The notes below the pieces were generated by a model. It did no database searches. It had not been told where the DNA came from and was given only the letters and a program-made list of their open reading frames with translations. A stretch of 64,000 nucleotides of DNA from the NCBI GenBank assembly GCA_017476005.1, contig JAFVEM010000035.1, forward strand, positions 16,808 to 80,807. The letters run 5' to 3'. This DNA comes from Selenomonadaceae bacterium (lineage in GTDB: Bacteria > Bacillota > Negativicutes > Selenomonadales > Selenomonadaceae). Below are positions 33,025-41,519 of this stretch, in pieces. The translations under genes and the position numbers were made by a program. Every line of letters begins with the position of its first letter. Position 1 is the first letter of the stretch.

Positions 33025-34854
33025 TCACTCCTCATACCGTACTTCGCTATGCTCGCTTTCCACCGTCAAAAGCCAAGCATCATCGCCGATTTTTTGATAG
33101 GTGCCGCCTTCCATGGCGATAGGATTTCTCGTTGTACGCATGATGAATTTTAGGGGCTTTCTGAAGTTTACGCAGTGGAGTTTAAAACCGTCTTCTTCTC
33201 GTACCATTCGATAATCCATATCCAAATAATCCGCCAGATACTCCATGCACTCCGAATCAGTCATCCCCGTGAGCCAAGGGTAGCGTTCCTTAAACTCTCC
33301 CAGAAATTTTACCATACCGGCGGACATATCAGCCCATGAAAGATCTTTACTTTCTTCGTAAAAAATTTCATCGGGGTGAATAAAGTGAGAAAAAACGCCA
33401 ATATAATTCAATATGGCAATCTCCTCATAATAGCTTTGGAGTTTCGGCGCGTGTCCCGAAGATACTCGGGGAATCTCAAAGGTGCCGTCGGGGTTCCGTT
33501 CGTAGTCTTGGTAATAAGCCATGGCTTCCATGGGGCCGTCGATAAGAGAGGAATAAATTTTGAGTTCCGGGAAAACATTTTTCACCGCCGCTTTGCCCTC
33601 GGGGCTTAAAATATCGGAGGGCGGCACATAACAACGAAATTCGTAACCGGGATAGACATCGGTGATGTAGCGACGTAGTTCCCGGAGACCTTCTTCCATG
33701 TCCGCTTGGCTCGCCCACGGCACATAATCCAAATCGTCTTGGTTGTAGCCCTCGGGAGCCAGCGATTGATGGTTGTAGCCGTGCAGTCCCAGTTCGCCGC
33801 CGGAATCCAGTAGTTCCCTGCCATAAATAATGAGATTGTCCCTAGCCTCGCGTCCCCCGGCGGGATAGAAAGGCCCTTTTACTTGGTCGCCGTAGGATTC
33901 AATAATGAGTCCCGTCAGTTTCAAATCATAGTCTTGGTGCATCTTCAGCACGAATGGCCACCATATTTTACGGTAAAAATCAGCGGTGGAAAGGTGGACT
34001 TCTTCGTACAGGCGCTCAAAATTTCCTTCCGGCACCGGCGCCGGGAAATCGTCGAGGAAAAAGAGCCTTGCCCCCAGCACCGGATAAATATTATCGCGCC
34101 CCGTATGGGAGAGCATGGCCGCCATAAACCCGATATTGCTACGGTCGTCCCGTACCGAGCCGTTGTAGCAAAGGAATTTTCCCTGCCCTACCTTATGTTC
34201 CCAGAGTAGCGGCTCGCCGTTTTTGGCCGTTACATGGGCTACGGTATCGGGAGTAAGAGTGGCCACCAAGGCGTTGGTATTATAGGGACTGCCGTTTTCC
34301 CTACCGAAGGAAAAATCCTTGCCCCCCACCATAAAATCGGTTGTGAGATGCAGCCCGTACAGATTCTCCGTGCCGGCAAAACTCTCTATGCCCAGCCAAG
34401 CTAGGTAGTCGGCTGGCATTTCCGCAATGTCCTCCGGCGATAAATTTTCCATGATGATAGCCGAGCCGCCTTGCGCCACATAATTTTTTATCTCCGGGAA
34501 GGAGGTCACCAAATTAAGGCGGCCGCTTACCACCACTACGCCTTGATAGGTCGGATCTATGGCCACTCGATCGTAGATGGAAGCCACTTGGCTGGCTTTT
34601 TTTTGCTTGGCGAGCAACTCCGTAAAATTATGCCGTTGCAGGACGCTACCCACATCTAGGGGGTCATAGAGAATGAGAAACTTGTCCTGTCCCTTTTCCC
34701 CGGCCAAGGGGCCAAACTCCACCATAGAGGTCGAAAAGCCCGTTAAATTCTCCCTTGACAGCAGGTGCAGGAAGCCATCTACCCGGCTGTATTGGAAAAA
34801 AAGGCCAATGGCAAAGGCAAAGGCCAGAATCACATAAATACTGCGCTTGTCCAT
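33025..34854 (-). CDS. DUF2194 family protein, polysaccharide deacetylase-like
   Basis: A single N-terminal membrane segment (SIYVILAFAFAIGLFFQYSR) anchors a long extracytoplasmic part. The first 270 residues resemble a glutamine-amidotransferase-like or Rossmann fold (KFLILYDPLD, VVVVSGRLNLVTSFPEIKNY). The region GGELGLHGYNHQSLAPEGYN is the HGxxH-type motif of polysaccharide deacetylases, and FSHFIHPDEIFYEES carries further His/Asp. DUF2194 proteins are known from Pel-like exopolysaccharide operons of Gram-positive bacteria, where they are thought to deacetylate the polymer. No PelD, PelF or PelG gene is in this window, so the assignment to Pel is only suggestive. GGGAGGAGCT precedes the ATG. 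Confidence 0.8.
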   Translation of the reverse strand: MDKRSIYVILAFAFAIGLFFQYSRVDGFLHLLSRENLTGFSTSMVEFGPLAGEKGQDKFLILYDPLDVGSVLQRHNFTELLAKQKKASQVASIYDRVAIDPTYQGVVVVSGRLNLVTSFPEIKNYVAQGGSAIIMENLSPEDIAEMPADYLAWLGIESFAGTENLYGLHLTTDFMVGGKDFSFGRENGSPYNTNALVATLTPDTVAHVTAKNGEPLLWEHKVGQGKFLCYNGSVRDDRSNIGFMAAMLSHTGRDNIYPVLGARLFFLDDFPAPVPEGNFERLYEEVHLSTADFYRKIWWPFVLKMHQDYDLKLTGLIIESYGDQVKGPFYPAGGREARDNLIIYGRELLDSGGELGLHGYNHQSLAPEGYNQDDLDYVPWASQADMEEGLRELRRYITDVYPGYEFRCYVPPSDILSPEGKAAVKNVFPELKIYSSLIDGPMEAMAYYQDYERNPDGTFEIPRVSSGHAPKLQSYYEEIAILNYIGVFSHFIHPDEIFYEESKDLSWADMSAGMVKFLGEFKERYPWLTGMTDSECMEYLADYLDMDYRMVREEDGFKLHCVNFRKPLKFIMRTTRNPIAMEGGTYQKIGDDAWLLTVESEHSEVRYEE

Positions 34855-35029
34855 AGCTCCTCCCGTGCCATAGGGCTACTATGGCCTATTTTAATACGGT
34901 TTTACGTTACACTCTACGCGTCTATGCTACCACATTGCGGCTTTTTCATCAAGCAATTTGTTGAAGTTTCATAAAATCCACTCAAGGCGGCGACATCGGC
35001 AAAACAAAAATTGTACCCCCGTTATAGTG

Positions 35030-35057
35030 GCAGGATTTTTCAGCGGACAAAGCGAAT
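35030..35057 (+). promoter_or_regulatory. Sigma-H-like promoter for an AAA-ATPase-like gene
   Basis: GCAGGATTT, 12 bases, AGCGAAT. It is a full match, 44 bp upstream of the chosen ATG at 35101. It lies inside a longer open frame from 35011, an argument against that earlier start. Confidence 0.75.
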
Positions 35058-35100
35058 ACAATGTGGCGGCGGATGTGGTGTAATGAAGGAGGCGAAGCCC

Positions 35101-36675
35101 ATGGGTATATATCTTAATCCCGGTGGAGAAAAGTTCAAAAAGAGTCGCCGCTCAGAAATTTATGTCGATAAAAGTGAACTATTGGCTTACCTTAATCAGG
35201 TGATTGATACAGAGAACCGTTTTGTCTGCGTCAGCCGTCCCCGACGTTTTGGCAAATCCATGGCGGCAAACATGATTGCGGCCTACTATGACCGCACGGC
35301 TGAAACGGAGGCCGAGTTTCTGGCATTAAAAATCGGAGGTGCCCCCAGTTTTAATGTGCATTTGGGCAAGTACGATGTTATACATATCAATGTGCAAGGA
35401 TTTGTGAGCGAAGCCAGTAATATCCAAGAGCTGTTAGTGGCGTTACAAAAGGCCATTCTGTGGGATCTGTTAGAGGTGTATTCGTATTTCCGTTACTTTG
35501 ACAACACAAAATTGATACGCACAATGTCCGACATATATCGCAATACCAAACGCCCCTTCGTCATCATCATCGACGAGTGGGATGCTATCTTCCGCGAGTA
35601 TCAAGGGAAAAAGGATTGGCATGAGAAATATCTGGATTTTCTCAGGGCGTGGCTCAAGGATCAGTCTTATGTGGGGCTAGCTTACATGACGGGGATTCTC
35701 CCCATAAAAAAATACGGAACCCATTCGGCGCTTAATATGTTTCGCGAGTTCTCCATGACGGATCCAGATGCTTTGGCAGAATATGTGGGCTTTACGGCAG
35801 CGGAGGTGGAAACCCTTTGTACGCGTTTCAATATGGATCTCGCCGAGTGTAGGCGCTGGTACGATGGCTACCGATTGGAAGGAGTTGGTGCCATCTATTG
35901 TCCACGTTCTGTCGTAGTGAGTATGGAGTCGCATAAATATAAGCCTTACTGGAATCAAACCGAAACCTTTGAAGCCCTCAAGGTTTACATCGACATGGAC
36001 TATGATGGCCTCAGGGAAGCCGTCATAGCTCTAATGGCCGGGGATGTACAACGCATAAATCCCTATAAATTTACCAACGATATGGATACTTTTCACGGCA
36101 AGGACGATGTGTTGACCCTTTTGGTGCATTTAGGCTACCTAGGCTATGATGCTATCTTGGAGAGCGTGTATATACCTAATCAGGAAATCATGCTTGAATA
36201 TAGTAACGCCGTAGAAGATGATAAGTCTTGGAACATTGTGGCAGAATCGCTCAAAGCCTCCGATGCGCTACTCACTGCTACCTTAGCTAAGGACAGCGAG
36301 GCGGTAGCTAAAGGCATTGAGGCCGCCCACTTGGAAACAAGCCACATCACCTACAACAGCGAGGCGGCGCTTTCCTATACTCTATCCTTGGCATATTATA
36401 CGGCGCGGCAAAAGTATGTCGTAAAGCGAGAGTTTCCCACGGGGAAAGGCTTTGCCGACCTAGTGTTTATCCCTCGCAAGAATCACCCGGAACTGCCGGC
36501 GCTTATCTTAGAGCTAAAATGGGACAAGTCGGTCAATGCAGCCATCAAACAAATCAAGGAGCGGAACTATCCTCGGTCTGTGGCGGATTTTACCGGCAAG
36601 TTGCTTTTAATCGGCATTAACTACGACAAGGACACTAAGGCGCATAAGTGCGTGATTGAGGAGCGGCAAAAGTAA
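35101..36675 (+). CDS. AAA-ATPase-like protein with PD-(D/E)XK nuclease-like domain (DUF1703 group)
   Basis: ATG 35101 is chosen because AAGGAGGCGAAGCCC lies upstream; the TTG at 35011 would place the promoter inside the gene. The start is MGIYLNPGGEKFKKSRRSEI, followed by FVCVSRPRRFGKSMAANMIA with the P-loop and VIIIDEWDAIFREYQGKKDW as Walker B. The sensor-like stretch AYMTGILPIKKYGTHSALN is present. The nuclease-like end has GFADLVFIPRKNHPELPALI then LELKWDKSVN, a clear D...ExK. This is the third intact paralog in the window and belongs to yet another subgroup. Three intact and one dead copy within 46 kb point to active gain and loss of the family. Confidence 0.9.
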   Translation: MGIYLNPGGEKFKKSRRSEIYVDKSELLAYLNQVIDTENRFVCVSRPRRFGKSMAANMIAAYYDRTAETEAEFLALKIGGAPSFNVHLGKYDVIHINVQGFVSEASNIQELLVALQKAILWDLLEVYSYFRYFDNTKLIRTMSDIYRNTKRPFVIIIDEWDAIFREYQGKKDWHEKYLDFLRAWLKDQSYVGLAYMTGILPIKKYGTHSALNMFREFSMTDPDALAEYVGFTAAEVETLCTRFNMDLAECRRWYDGYRLEGVGAIYCPRSVVVSMESHKYKPYWNQTETFEALKVYIDMDYDGLREAVIALMAGDVQRINPYKFTNDMDTFHGKDDVLTLLVHLGYLGYDAILESVYIPNQEIMLEYSNAVEDDKSWNIVAESLKASDALLTATLAKDSEAVAKGIEAAHLETSHITYNSEAALSYTLSLAYYTARQKYVVKREFPTGKGFADLVFIPRKNHPELPALILELKWDKSVNAAIKQIKERNYPRSVADFTGKLLLIGINYDKDTKAHKCVIEERQK

Positions 36676-36695
36676 TAATTAAAGGAGCATACGCT

Positions 36696-38066
36696 ATGAA
36701 AGTAATAATTTTGGCCGGCGGCGGCGGTTCGCGTCTTTTCCCCTTGTCACGGCAATCTTATCCCAAGCAATTCTTGCGTTTGGAGGACGAAAAATCTTTG
36801 CTTTGTCATACGGTGGAGCGTTTTTTGCCCATTACCTCGCCGGAAAATATCGTCATTGTCACCAATAAACGCTATCTCTATCATGTGCAAAACGAATTGG
36901 CGGAAAGCAAGGCCGAAAAAGCCCATATTATTTTGGAACCCTTGGCGCGCAATACCGCTCCGGCCATTGCCTTGGCGGCGCAATTTATCAAGGAAAAGTT
37001 AAACGCCCCTCCCGGCGAAGTTCTCTTGGTGGCGGCGGCCGACCATGTTATCAGGCAAGGGGAGGTCTTTGAAGAATGTATCAAGGCGGCGGCGCAAACG
37101 GCGCAAACCGATTGCCTCGTCACCTTCGGCATACCGGCCAAAAAACCGGAAACGGGCTACGGCTACATTGAGGCCGGAGAAGCCGAGGGAGCATCCTGCC
37201 CGGTGCTTTCTTTTAAGGAAAAGCCCAATCAGGAAACCGCCGCACGCTATGTGGCCGCCGGCAATTATTACTGGAATTCCGGCATGTTTGCCTTTACCCT
37301 CGGTTTTATTACCGCCGAAATGTCGCGTTATCAGCCGAAAATCGCCGCCATTACCGCCGGCGGTTACGCCGAAACTTTGCGAGACTTTGCCTCCATGCCG
37401 GAGATTTCCATTGATTACGCCATCGCCGAACAATCTCCCAATGTTAGAATGGTACCCTTGACCTGTTATTGGAACGATATTGGCTCTTGGGATGCCATGT
37501 ACGATATTTTACCCAAGGACAAGCGCGGCAACGCCATGAAAGGCGACATTTTGGCTCTTGATTGTCAAAACTCCCTCATTATGGGACGGGATCGGTTGAT
37601 TGCCGGTATCGGACTGGATGATTTGCTTTTGGTGGAAACGGACGATGTTATCGTGGTGGCCAAAAAGGGAGAGTCCCAACGGGTAAAAGAAGTGGTGGAG
37701 CGGCTCAAACAAAACGGTCGCTCGGAGGCGGTGGCGCACACCACCATTTACCACGAATGGGGGACATCCTCCCAAATGGGAAAAGGGCCGGGCTACTTGA
37801 TGAAAAAAGTACGCGTCATGCCCGGCAAGAAAATTTCCCTGCAAATGCACTATCACCGGTCGGAACACTGGATAATTTTGCGCGGTACAGCCGAAGTTAC
37901 CAAGGGAAGCGAACAACTGATGGTGCATGAAAACGAATCGGTGTTTATTTCTCAAACCGTTTGGCATGAGCTGAGAAACCCCGGGCGAATACCCTTGGAA
38001 TTTATTGAGATTCAGAACGGCTCTTATATCGGCGAGGACGACATTGTAAGACGCAACCAAAAGTGA
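36696..38066 (+). CDS. manC: Mannose-1-phosphate guanylyltransferase / mannose-6-phosphate isomerase
   Basis: Residues 1 to about 340 are the nucleotidyltransferase: IILAGGGGSRLFPLSRQSYP is the pyrophosphorylase signature, SFKEKPNQETA the sugar-phosphate site, and NSGMFAF the conserved core. Residues about 345-456 are a type II mannose-6-phosphate isomerase cupin with QMHYHRSEHWIILRGTAEV as the metal-binding part. This bifunctional enzyme makes GDP-mannose for surface polysaccharides. GGAGCATACGCT precedes the ATG. It directly follows the AAA-ATPase-like gene by 20 bp and its 3' end overlaps the convergent membrane-protein frame by 65 bp. Confidence 0.93.
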   Translation: MKVIILAGGGGSRLFPLSRQSYPKQFLRLEDEKSLLCHTVERFLPITSPENIVIVTNKRYLYHVQNELAESKAEKAHIILEPLARNTAPAIALAAQFIKEKLNAPPGEVLLVAAADHVIRQGEVFEECIKAAAQTAQTDCLVTFGIPAKKPETGYGYIEAGEAEGASCPVLSFKEKPNQETAARYVAAGNYYWNSGMFAFTLGFITAEMSRYQPKIAAITAGGYAETLRDFASMPEISIDYAIAEQSPNVRMVPLTCYWNDIGSWDAMYDILPKDKRGNAMKGDILALDCQNSLIMGRDRLIAGIGLDDLLLVETDDVIVVAKKGESQRVKEVVERLKQNGRSEAVAHTTIYHEWGTSSQMGKGPGYLMKKVRVMPGKKISLQMHYHRSEHWIILRGTAEVTKGSEQLMVHENESVFISQTVWHELRNPGRIPLEFIEIQNGSYIGEDDIVRRNQK

Positions 38067-38577
38067 TAAGCAGACAAGCGAACCATAGTAGCCAAATAAA
38101 CGGCTTAACGCTGACTTCAACCGCCACTTTCTGCGCCGCTAGGCCGCCGGGGCTTAATTTATGCGCTTTAAAGGCAAGGAGGGAGGCGACTGCGCCTAAT
38201 AAGGATGCGCCGCCTAATAGCAGGGGCAAAAATTCCCTTACGCCCACGAGGTAGGCAAAGACTACGCCGCCGCCAAAAGAAGCGAGCATCATAAATTGCG
38301 GCGCGGCAAATTTTCGGTTGACGTTTTCAGCGCCGTAACTTTGCCACTGGGCAATAACCAAAATAGGCATGATTACATCTTCTAAAAGCGCTTCATTCAA
38401 ATTGGGGGCAAAGGGGTTTTTCCCCAAAACTAAGAGGGTAATTATTCCCTCCAAGGCAAGATAAATCGCCAGCATCCGCTGATTTTCCCCGGTCTTTTTC
38501 GGCAAAAAGAACACCGCCAGCCCTTTGCCCCATTTTTTTACGCCCTGTGCCGATAGCCCGTACAGCAAAGCTTCCAA
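38002..38577 (-). CDS. Hypothetical membrane protein, start region probably damaged
   Basis: About five hydrophobic segments are seen (MLAIYLALEGIITLLVLG, ASFGGGVVFAYLVGV, FLPLLLGGASLLGAVASLLA, FIWLLWFACLLITFGCV). The frame given starts at TTG 38577 with no clear ribosome site. The same frame stays open upstream to 38635 and would encode a good first helix (GTIFLALTLACSLLEALLYG), but has no start codon. AGGGG followed by ATG (38621-38619) lies just where a start is wanted, one base out of frame and followed at once by TAG. A 1-base deletion after the ATG would explain this. A sigma-H-like promoter lies upstream at 38669. Function unknown. Confidence 0.6.
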   Translation of the reverse strand: MEALLYGLSAQGVKKWGKGLAVFFLPKKTGENQRMLAIYLALEGIITLLVLGKNPFAPNLNEALLEDVIMPILVIAQWQSYGAENVNRKFAAPQFMMLASFGGGVVFAYLVGVREFLPLLLGGASLLGAVASLLAFKAHKLSPGGLAAQKVAVEVSVKPFIWLLWFACLLITFGCVLQCRPRRYKSRSESQ

Positions 38578-38668
38578 AAGGGAACAGGCTAGGGTTAAGG
38601 CGAGAAAGATTGTTCCTACATAAAGTGTACCCCTATCATTTTATATTTTACACTCAGCCTAAAAAGCA

Positions 38669-38696
38669 ATTCGCTTTGCCGTGGTCAAAATCCTGC
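38669..38696 (-). promoter_or_regulatory. Sigma-H-like promoter for the membrane protein gene
   Basis: On the minus strand: GCAGGATTT, 12 bases, AGCGAAT. Full match, 48 bp before the out-of-frame ATG at 38621. Confidence 0.72.
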
Positions 38697-38775
38697 TACC
38701 TTGGCCGATTTCTTTAGTAAAGATGGCGTAGCCAAAAATTTTTTTATAAAAAAACAATTTCTTTTAAAATAACTC

Positions 38776-38803
38776 TTGCAATCTAAAAAATGCCTGTTAT
38801 AAT
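38776..38803 (+). promoter_or_regulatory. Vegetative promoter for the coiled-coil protein
   Basis: TTGCAA (38776-38781) and TATAAT (38798-38803) are spaced by 16 bp, 46 bp before the ATG at 38850. Confidence 0.7.
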
Positions 38804-38849
38804 GAACAGCGTAGTGATTCATGTTTTTAATTTCTGGGGAGGAAAAATA

Positions 38850-39098
38850 ATGGCGCGTGCGGTTAATTACGAAGGTAAAATCAATCAGCTTCGCGAGAAA
38901 ATCGAAAAGAAGCAGAACGAGATCAAAAATTTGCGGACTAAGATGGCCGAGCTTGAGGCCAAGCAGGACAATCAGGATGTAAACGTTTTGGCCTCCATCA
39001 TGCGTGAAAAGGGCATCAGCGCCCAGGCTCTTATGGATATGCTCAATCAGATGCCTAACACCGATAACGGCCAGCAGGGCGAGTATCACGAGGGCTGA
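38850..39098 (+). CDS. Small coiled-coil protein, DUF4315-like
   Basis: ATG 38850 is chosen because GGGGAGG precedes it and the -10 box would lie within a longer frame. The protein (82 residues) begins MARAVNYEGKINQLREKIEK and runs as a continuous heptad-rich helix through QNEIKNLRTKMAELEAKQD. A second helix, LASIMREKGISAQALMDMLN, closes it. The layout is like DUF4315 proteins, small coiled coils best known from conjugative elements, but no conjugation gene is nearby. It has its own promoter and terminator, so it is a monocistronic and probably well expressed gene. Role unknown. Confidence 0.75.
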   Translation: MARAVNYEGKINQLREKIEKKQNEIKNLRTKMAELEAKQDNQDVNVLASIMREKGISAQALMDMLNQMPNTDNGQQGEYHEG

Positions 39099-39129
39099 TT
39101 TCAGCATTTGGCGGTATCCGACAAATGCA

Positions 39130-39166
39130 AAAAGAAGGTCGCCGGGCAGTGTGACCTTCTTTTTTT
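39130..39166 (+). terminator. Terminator of the coiled-coil gene
   Basis: AGAAGGTC (39133-39140) pairs with GACCTTCT (39153-39160), with an A-run before and seven T after. Confidence 0.9.
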
Positions 39167-39224
39167 ATTGGATGGCGAAAAAGAATATACTAGCGAAAGC
39201 GAAATTCCTAGGGAGGCTTAACAC

Positions 39225-40205
39225 ATGAAGATACAAATCGGTATCTTGGGCTATGGCAATTTGGGTCGCGGTGTGGAAATGGCCGTTAATCAAGCCGAGG
39301 ACATGAAGCTGGCGGCGGTTTTCACCCGGCGTAACCCCAAAAATCTCGCCATCGCCACGGCAGATGTCCCGGTACTTAATATAGCGGAAGCTCCGGCTTG
39401 GCAAAACAAAATCGATGTTTTGATTCTCTGCGGCGGTAGCGCCACGGATTTGCCGAAACAGACGCCTGAATACGCCGGTATGTTTAACGTGGTGGATAGT
39501 TTTGATACCCACGCCAAAATTCCGGCGCATTATGCGGCCGTGGATGAAGCGGCACGGCAAGCCGGCAAAATCGCCATTATTTCCGTAGGTTGGGATCCGG
39601 GACTTTTTTCTCTCGCTAGAGTTTACAGTAGCGCCGTGTTGCCTACAGGCAAGGATTATACTTTCTGGGGCAAAGGCGTTTCTCAGGGGCATTCCGATGC
39701 GGTGCGTCGCATCCCCGGGGTAAAAAATGCCAAACAATACACCGTGCCGGTGGAAGAATCTTTGGCGGCGGTGCGTCGCGGCGAAAACCCGGAGCTTTCC
39801 ACTAGGCAAAAACACACCCGGGAGTGTTTTGTAGTGCTGGAAGAAGGTGCCGACCCCAGCCAAGTGGAGCGAGAAATTAAATCCATGCCCAACTATTTTG
39901 CCGACTACGACACCACGGTACACTTTATAGATGAAGCGGAGTTTAACGAAAAACACAGCGGTTTGGCTCACGGCGGTTTTGTAATTCGTTCCGGGAATAC
40001 AGCCGAGGGGCATCATCATTTAGTGGAATTTAGCTTAAAACTGGATTCTAATCCCGAATTTACCGGCAGTGTCCTCACGGCTTACGCCAGAGCCGCTTAT
40101 CGACTGGCCGAAGAAGGAAAAAAAGGATGCCGCACGGCTCTCGATATTGCGCCGGCGTATCTATCTCCCCAAAACGGTGACGAACTGCGCGCTCATTTCT
40201 TGTGA
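39225..40205 (+). CDS. ddh: meso-Diaminopimelate D-dehydrogenase
   Basis: The NADP-binding start IQIGILGYGNLGRGVEMAVN has the GxGxxG motif. VDSFDTHAKIPAHYAAVDEA, SVGWDPGLFSLARVYSSAVL and FWGKGVSQGHSDAVRRIPGV are the conserved substrate-binding segments of the single-enzyme route from tetrahydrodipicolinate to meso-diaminopimelate. The length (326 residues) is exactly that of the family. GGGAGGCTTAACAC precedes the ATG. The product feeds peptidoglycan and lysine synthesis. It stands alone between two terminators. The presence of this shortcut is common in some Firmicutes and Bacteroidetes. Confidence 0.95.
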   Translation: MKIQIGILGYGNLGRGVEMAVNQAEDMKLAAVFTRRNPKNLAIATADVPVLNIAEAPAWQNKIDVLILCGGSATDLPKQTPEYAGMFNVVDSFDTHAKIPAHYAAVDEAARQAGKIAIISVGWDPGLFSLARVYSSAVLPTGKDYTFWGKGVSQGHSDAVRRIPGVKNAKQYTVPVEESLAAVRRGENPELSTRQKHTRECFVVLEEGADPSQVEREIKSMPNYFADYDTTVHFIDEAEFNEKHSGLAHGGFVIRSGNTAEGHHHLVEFSLKLDSNPEFTGSVLTAYARAAYRLAEEGKKGCRTALDIAPAYLSPQNGDELRAHFL

Positions 40206-40250
40206 GTTATTATTACTAAGAGGTGGGTTTTGAGGTAAGAAGCGTACGCA

Positions 40251-40284
40251 AACAGCCCCCTATGGGAGGGGGCTGTTCATTTTT
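40251..40284 (+). terminator. Terminator after ddh
   Basis: AACAGCCCCC (40251-40260) pairs perfectly with GGGGGCTGTT (40268-40277), followed by CATTTTT. Confidence 0.88.
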
Positions 40285-40351
40285 GCATTCTGTTTCCCTG
40301 CTCTCCGCAATGCGGCTTTCCAAGTACACCAAATCGCCAGCCACCATCTTG

Positions 40352-41446
40352 TTACTGCCGGTAAGTAAGACTAGGCAATATAACTTTGAAGGAATTAGTA
40401 GCCACAATAATTTCCGGCGCCACATCTTTATCCTTATAAGCGTTCTGTATCTTTAATAGTCCCGTGCCATAAGCCTCGATTAAATCCAGCCGATAGAAAA
40501 CATCGGCTAATTTTTTATTTCTGCACACTGATAAACCTAACATTATGTCGTCCTTATGTACACCGGGGAGCAATCCACCTATAGAAGTGAACTCCATGCG
40601 ATTTTGATATATGCTGATGAAACTATCCGTACTAAAGGAATAGTCACGGTGTACGATGCAATTGAGAAGCGCTTCGCGTATGGTATTATCGGGATAGGCC
40701 ATTTCATCGCTACGGTACAGACCACTAAACCTAGCCGTAAGTGGGTTATTCAGTTTCAAAAAGTCAAAACAATCCTCTAGCTGTGCAAACAACGCTCCGG
40801 AAAATTCTCTTCTGTCTTGGAACTTTGTTTGGTCGTTTCCACGAAAGACGGCTACCTTCACACTGAAAGGGCATTGATCGGATAGTAGTAGCGCTAAATT
40901 GGTGTAAGCTCCATTTGGGGTTAATAATCCTAGGGTTTGTTGTTGCAACGAGGTAAATTTAAGGTTGTTCGCCTGGAATACCACCTCGGTCTTGTTAAAG
41001 CTTAGTTCCTGATTGAGCGAGATATTGTCCTCGTAAATATCTCCGTCGGATTTCTTTATCATTTGTCTAATTTGTTCGCTAGATGCCTGTACCGAGGCAC
41101 TTCCTTGACGAACATATACTCCGGAGGGTTTCAAGCCATATTTTTTTAGATAATATGGCTTATTGGTGCCTTCAGCGATTTTTATACACATTATCGGGCT
41201 TTCATCTATTACCTTAGGGTGAATATCCACAAACATCATTACGTCGGGGTGAACGGCATCCCGTAACATATTGCCAACCGCCAGCATGGCGCCGTCAAGG
41301 TCATCGATGCCCACGATAGTACCATCGTCATCAATACCTATGTATATTGTACCACCATGGGTATTAACGAAGGCGATAACTTCTTTTTTTATGGTATCGG
41401 TTATTTCTCGTTTTAGTTCTAGTTTGTCGCTTTCGGTTAGAGTCAA
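40352..41446 (-). CDS. AlbA_2 / HATPase_c_4 type transcriptional regulator-like protein
   Basis: The N-terminal AlbA_2 domain reads KLELKREITDTIKKEVIAFV then NTHGGTIYIGIDDDGTIVGI, the standard pattern of Schlafen-like regulators. KKYGLKPSGVYVRQGSAS follows. The middle has IREALLNCIVHRDYSFSTDS and GGLLPGVHKDDIMLGLSVCR, the GHKL-ATPase-like part, and IEAYGTGLLKIQNAY. Most relatives continue into a winged helix; here the protein stops at 364 residues, shortly after the ATPase part, so the DNA-binding end is missing or never existed. It is a single gene on the minus strand, with TTGACA seen at about 41500 in its upstream region. Targets unknown. Confidence 0.87.
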   Translation of the reverse strand: MTLTESDKLELKREITDTIKKEVIAFVNTHGGTIYIGIDDDGTIVGIDDLDGAMLAVGNMLRDAVHPDVMMFVDIHPKVIDESPIMCIKIAEGTNKPYYLKKYGLKPSGVYVRQGSASVQASSEQIRQMIKKSDGDIYEDNISLNQELSFNKTEVVFQANNLKFTSLQQQTLGLLTPNGAYTNLALLLSDQCPFSVKVAVFRGNDQTKFQDRREFSGALFAQLEDCFDFLKLNNPLTARFSGLYRSDEMAYPDNTIREALLNCIVHRDYSFSTDSFISIYQNRMEFTSIGGLLPGVHKDDIMLGLSVCRNKKLADVFYRLDLIEAYGTGLLKIQNAYKDKDVAPEIIVATNSFKVILPSLTYRQ

Positions 41447-41519
41447 AATATTTGCCTCATTTCTGCTTTATATATCGACGTATAATCATTTATTTAATCT
41501 GTCAACGCCAAAAAGGAAA

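Noticed and set aside
35011..35100. Earlier TTG start for the third AAA-ATPase-like gene
   Set aside because: It would include the sigma-H-like promoter, and AAGGAGG lies just before the ATG at 35101.
39168..39193. Promoter for ddh (TTGGAT...TATACT)
   Set aside because: The spacing of about 12 bp is too short, so only the -10-like TATACT is plausible.
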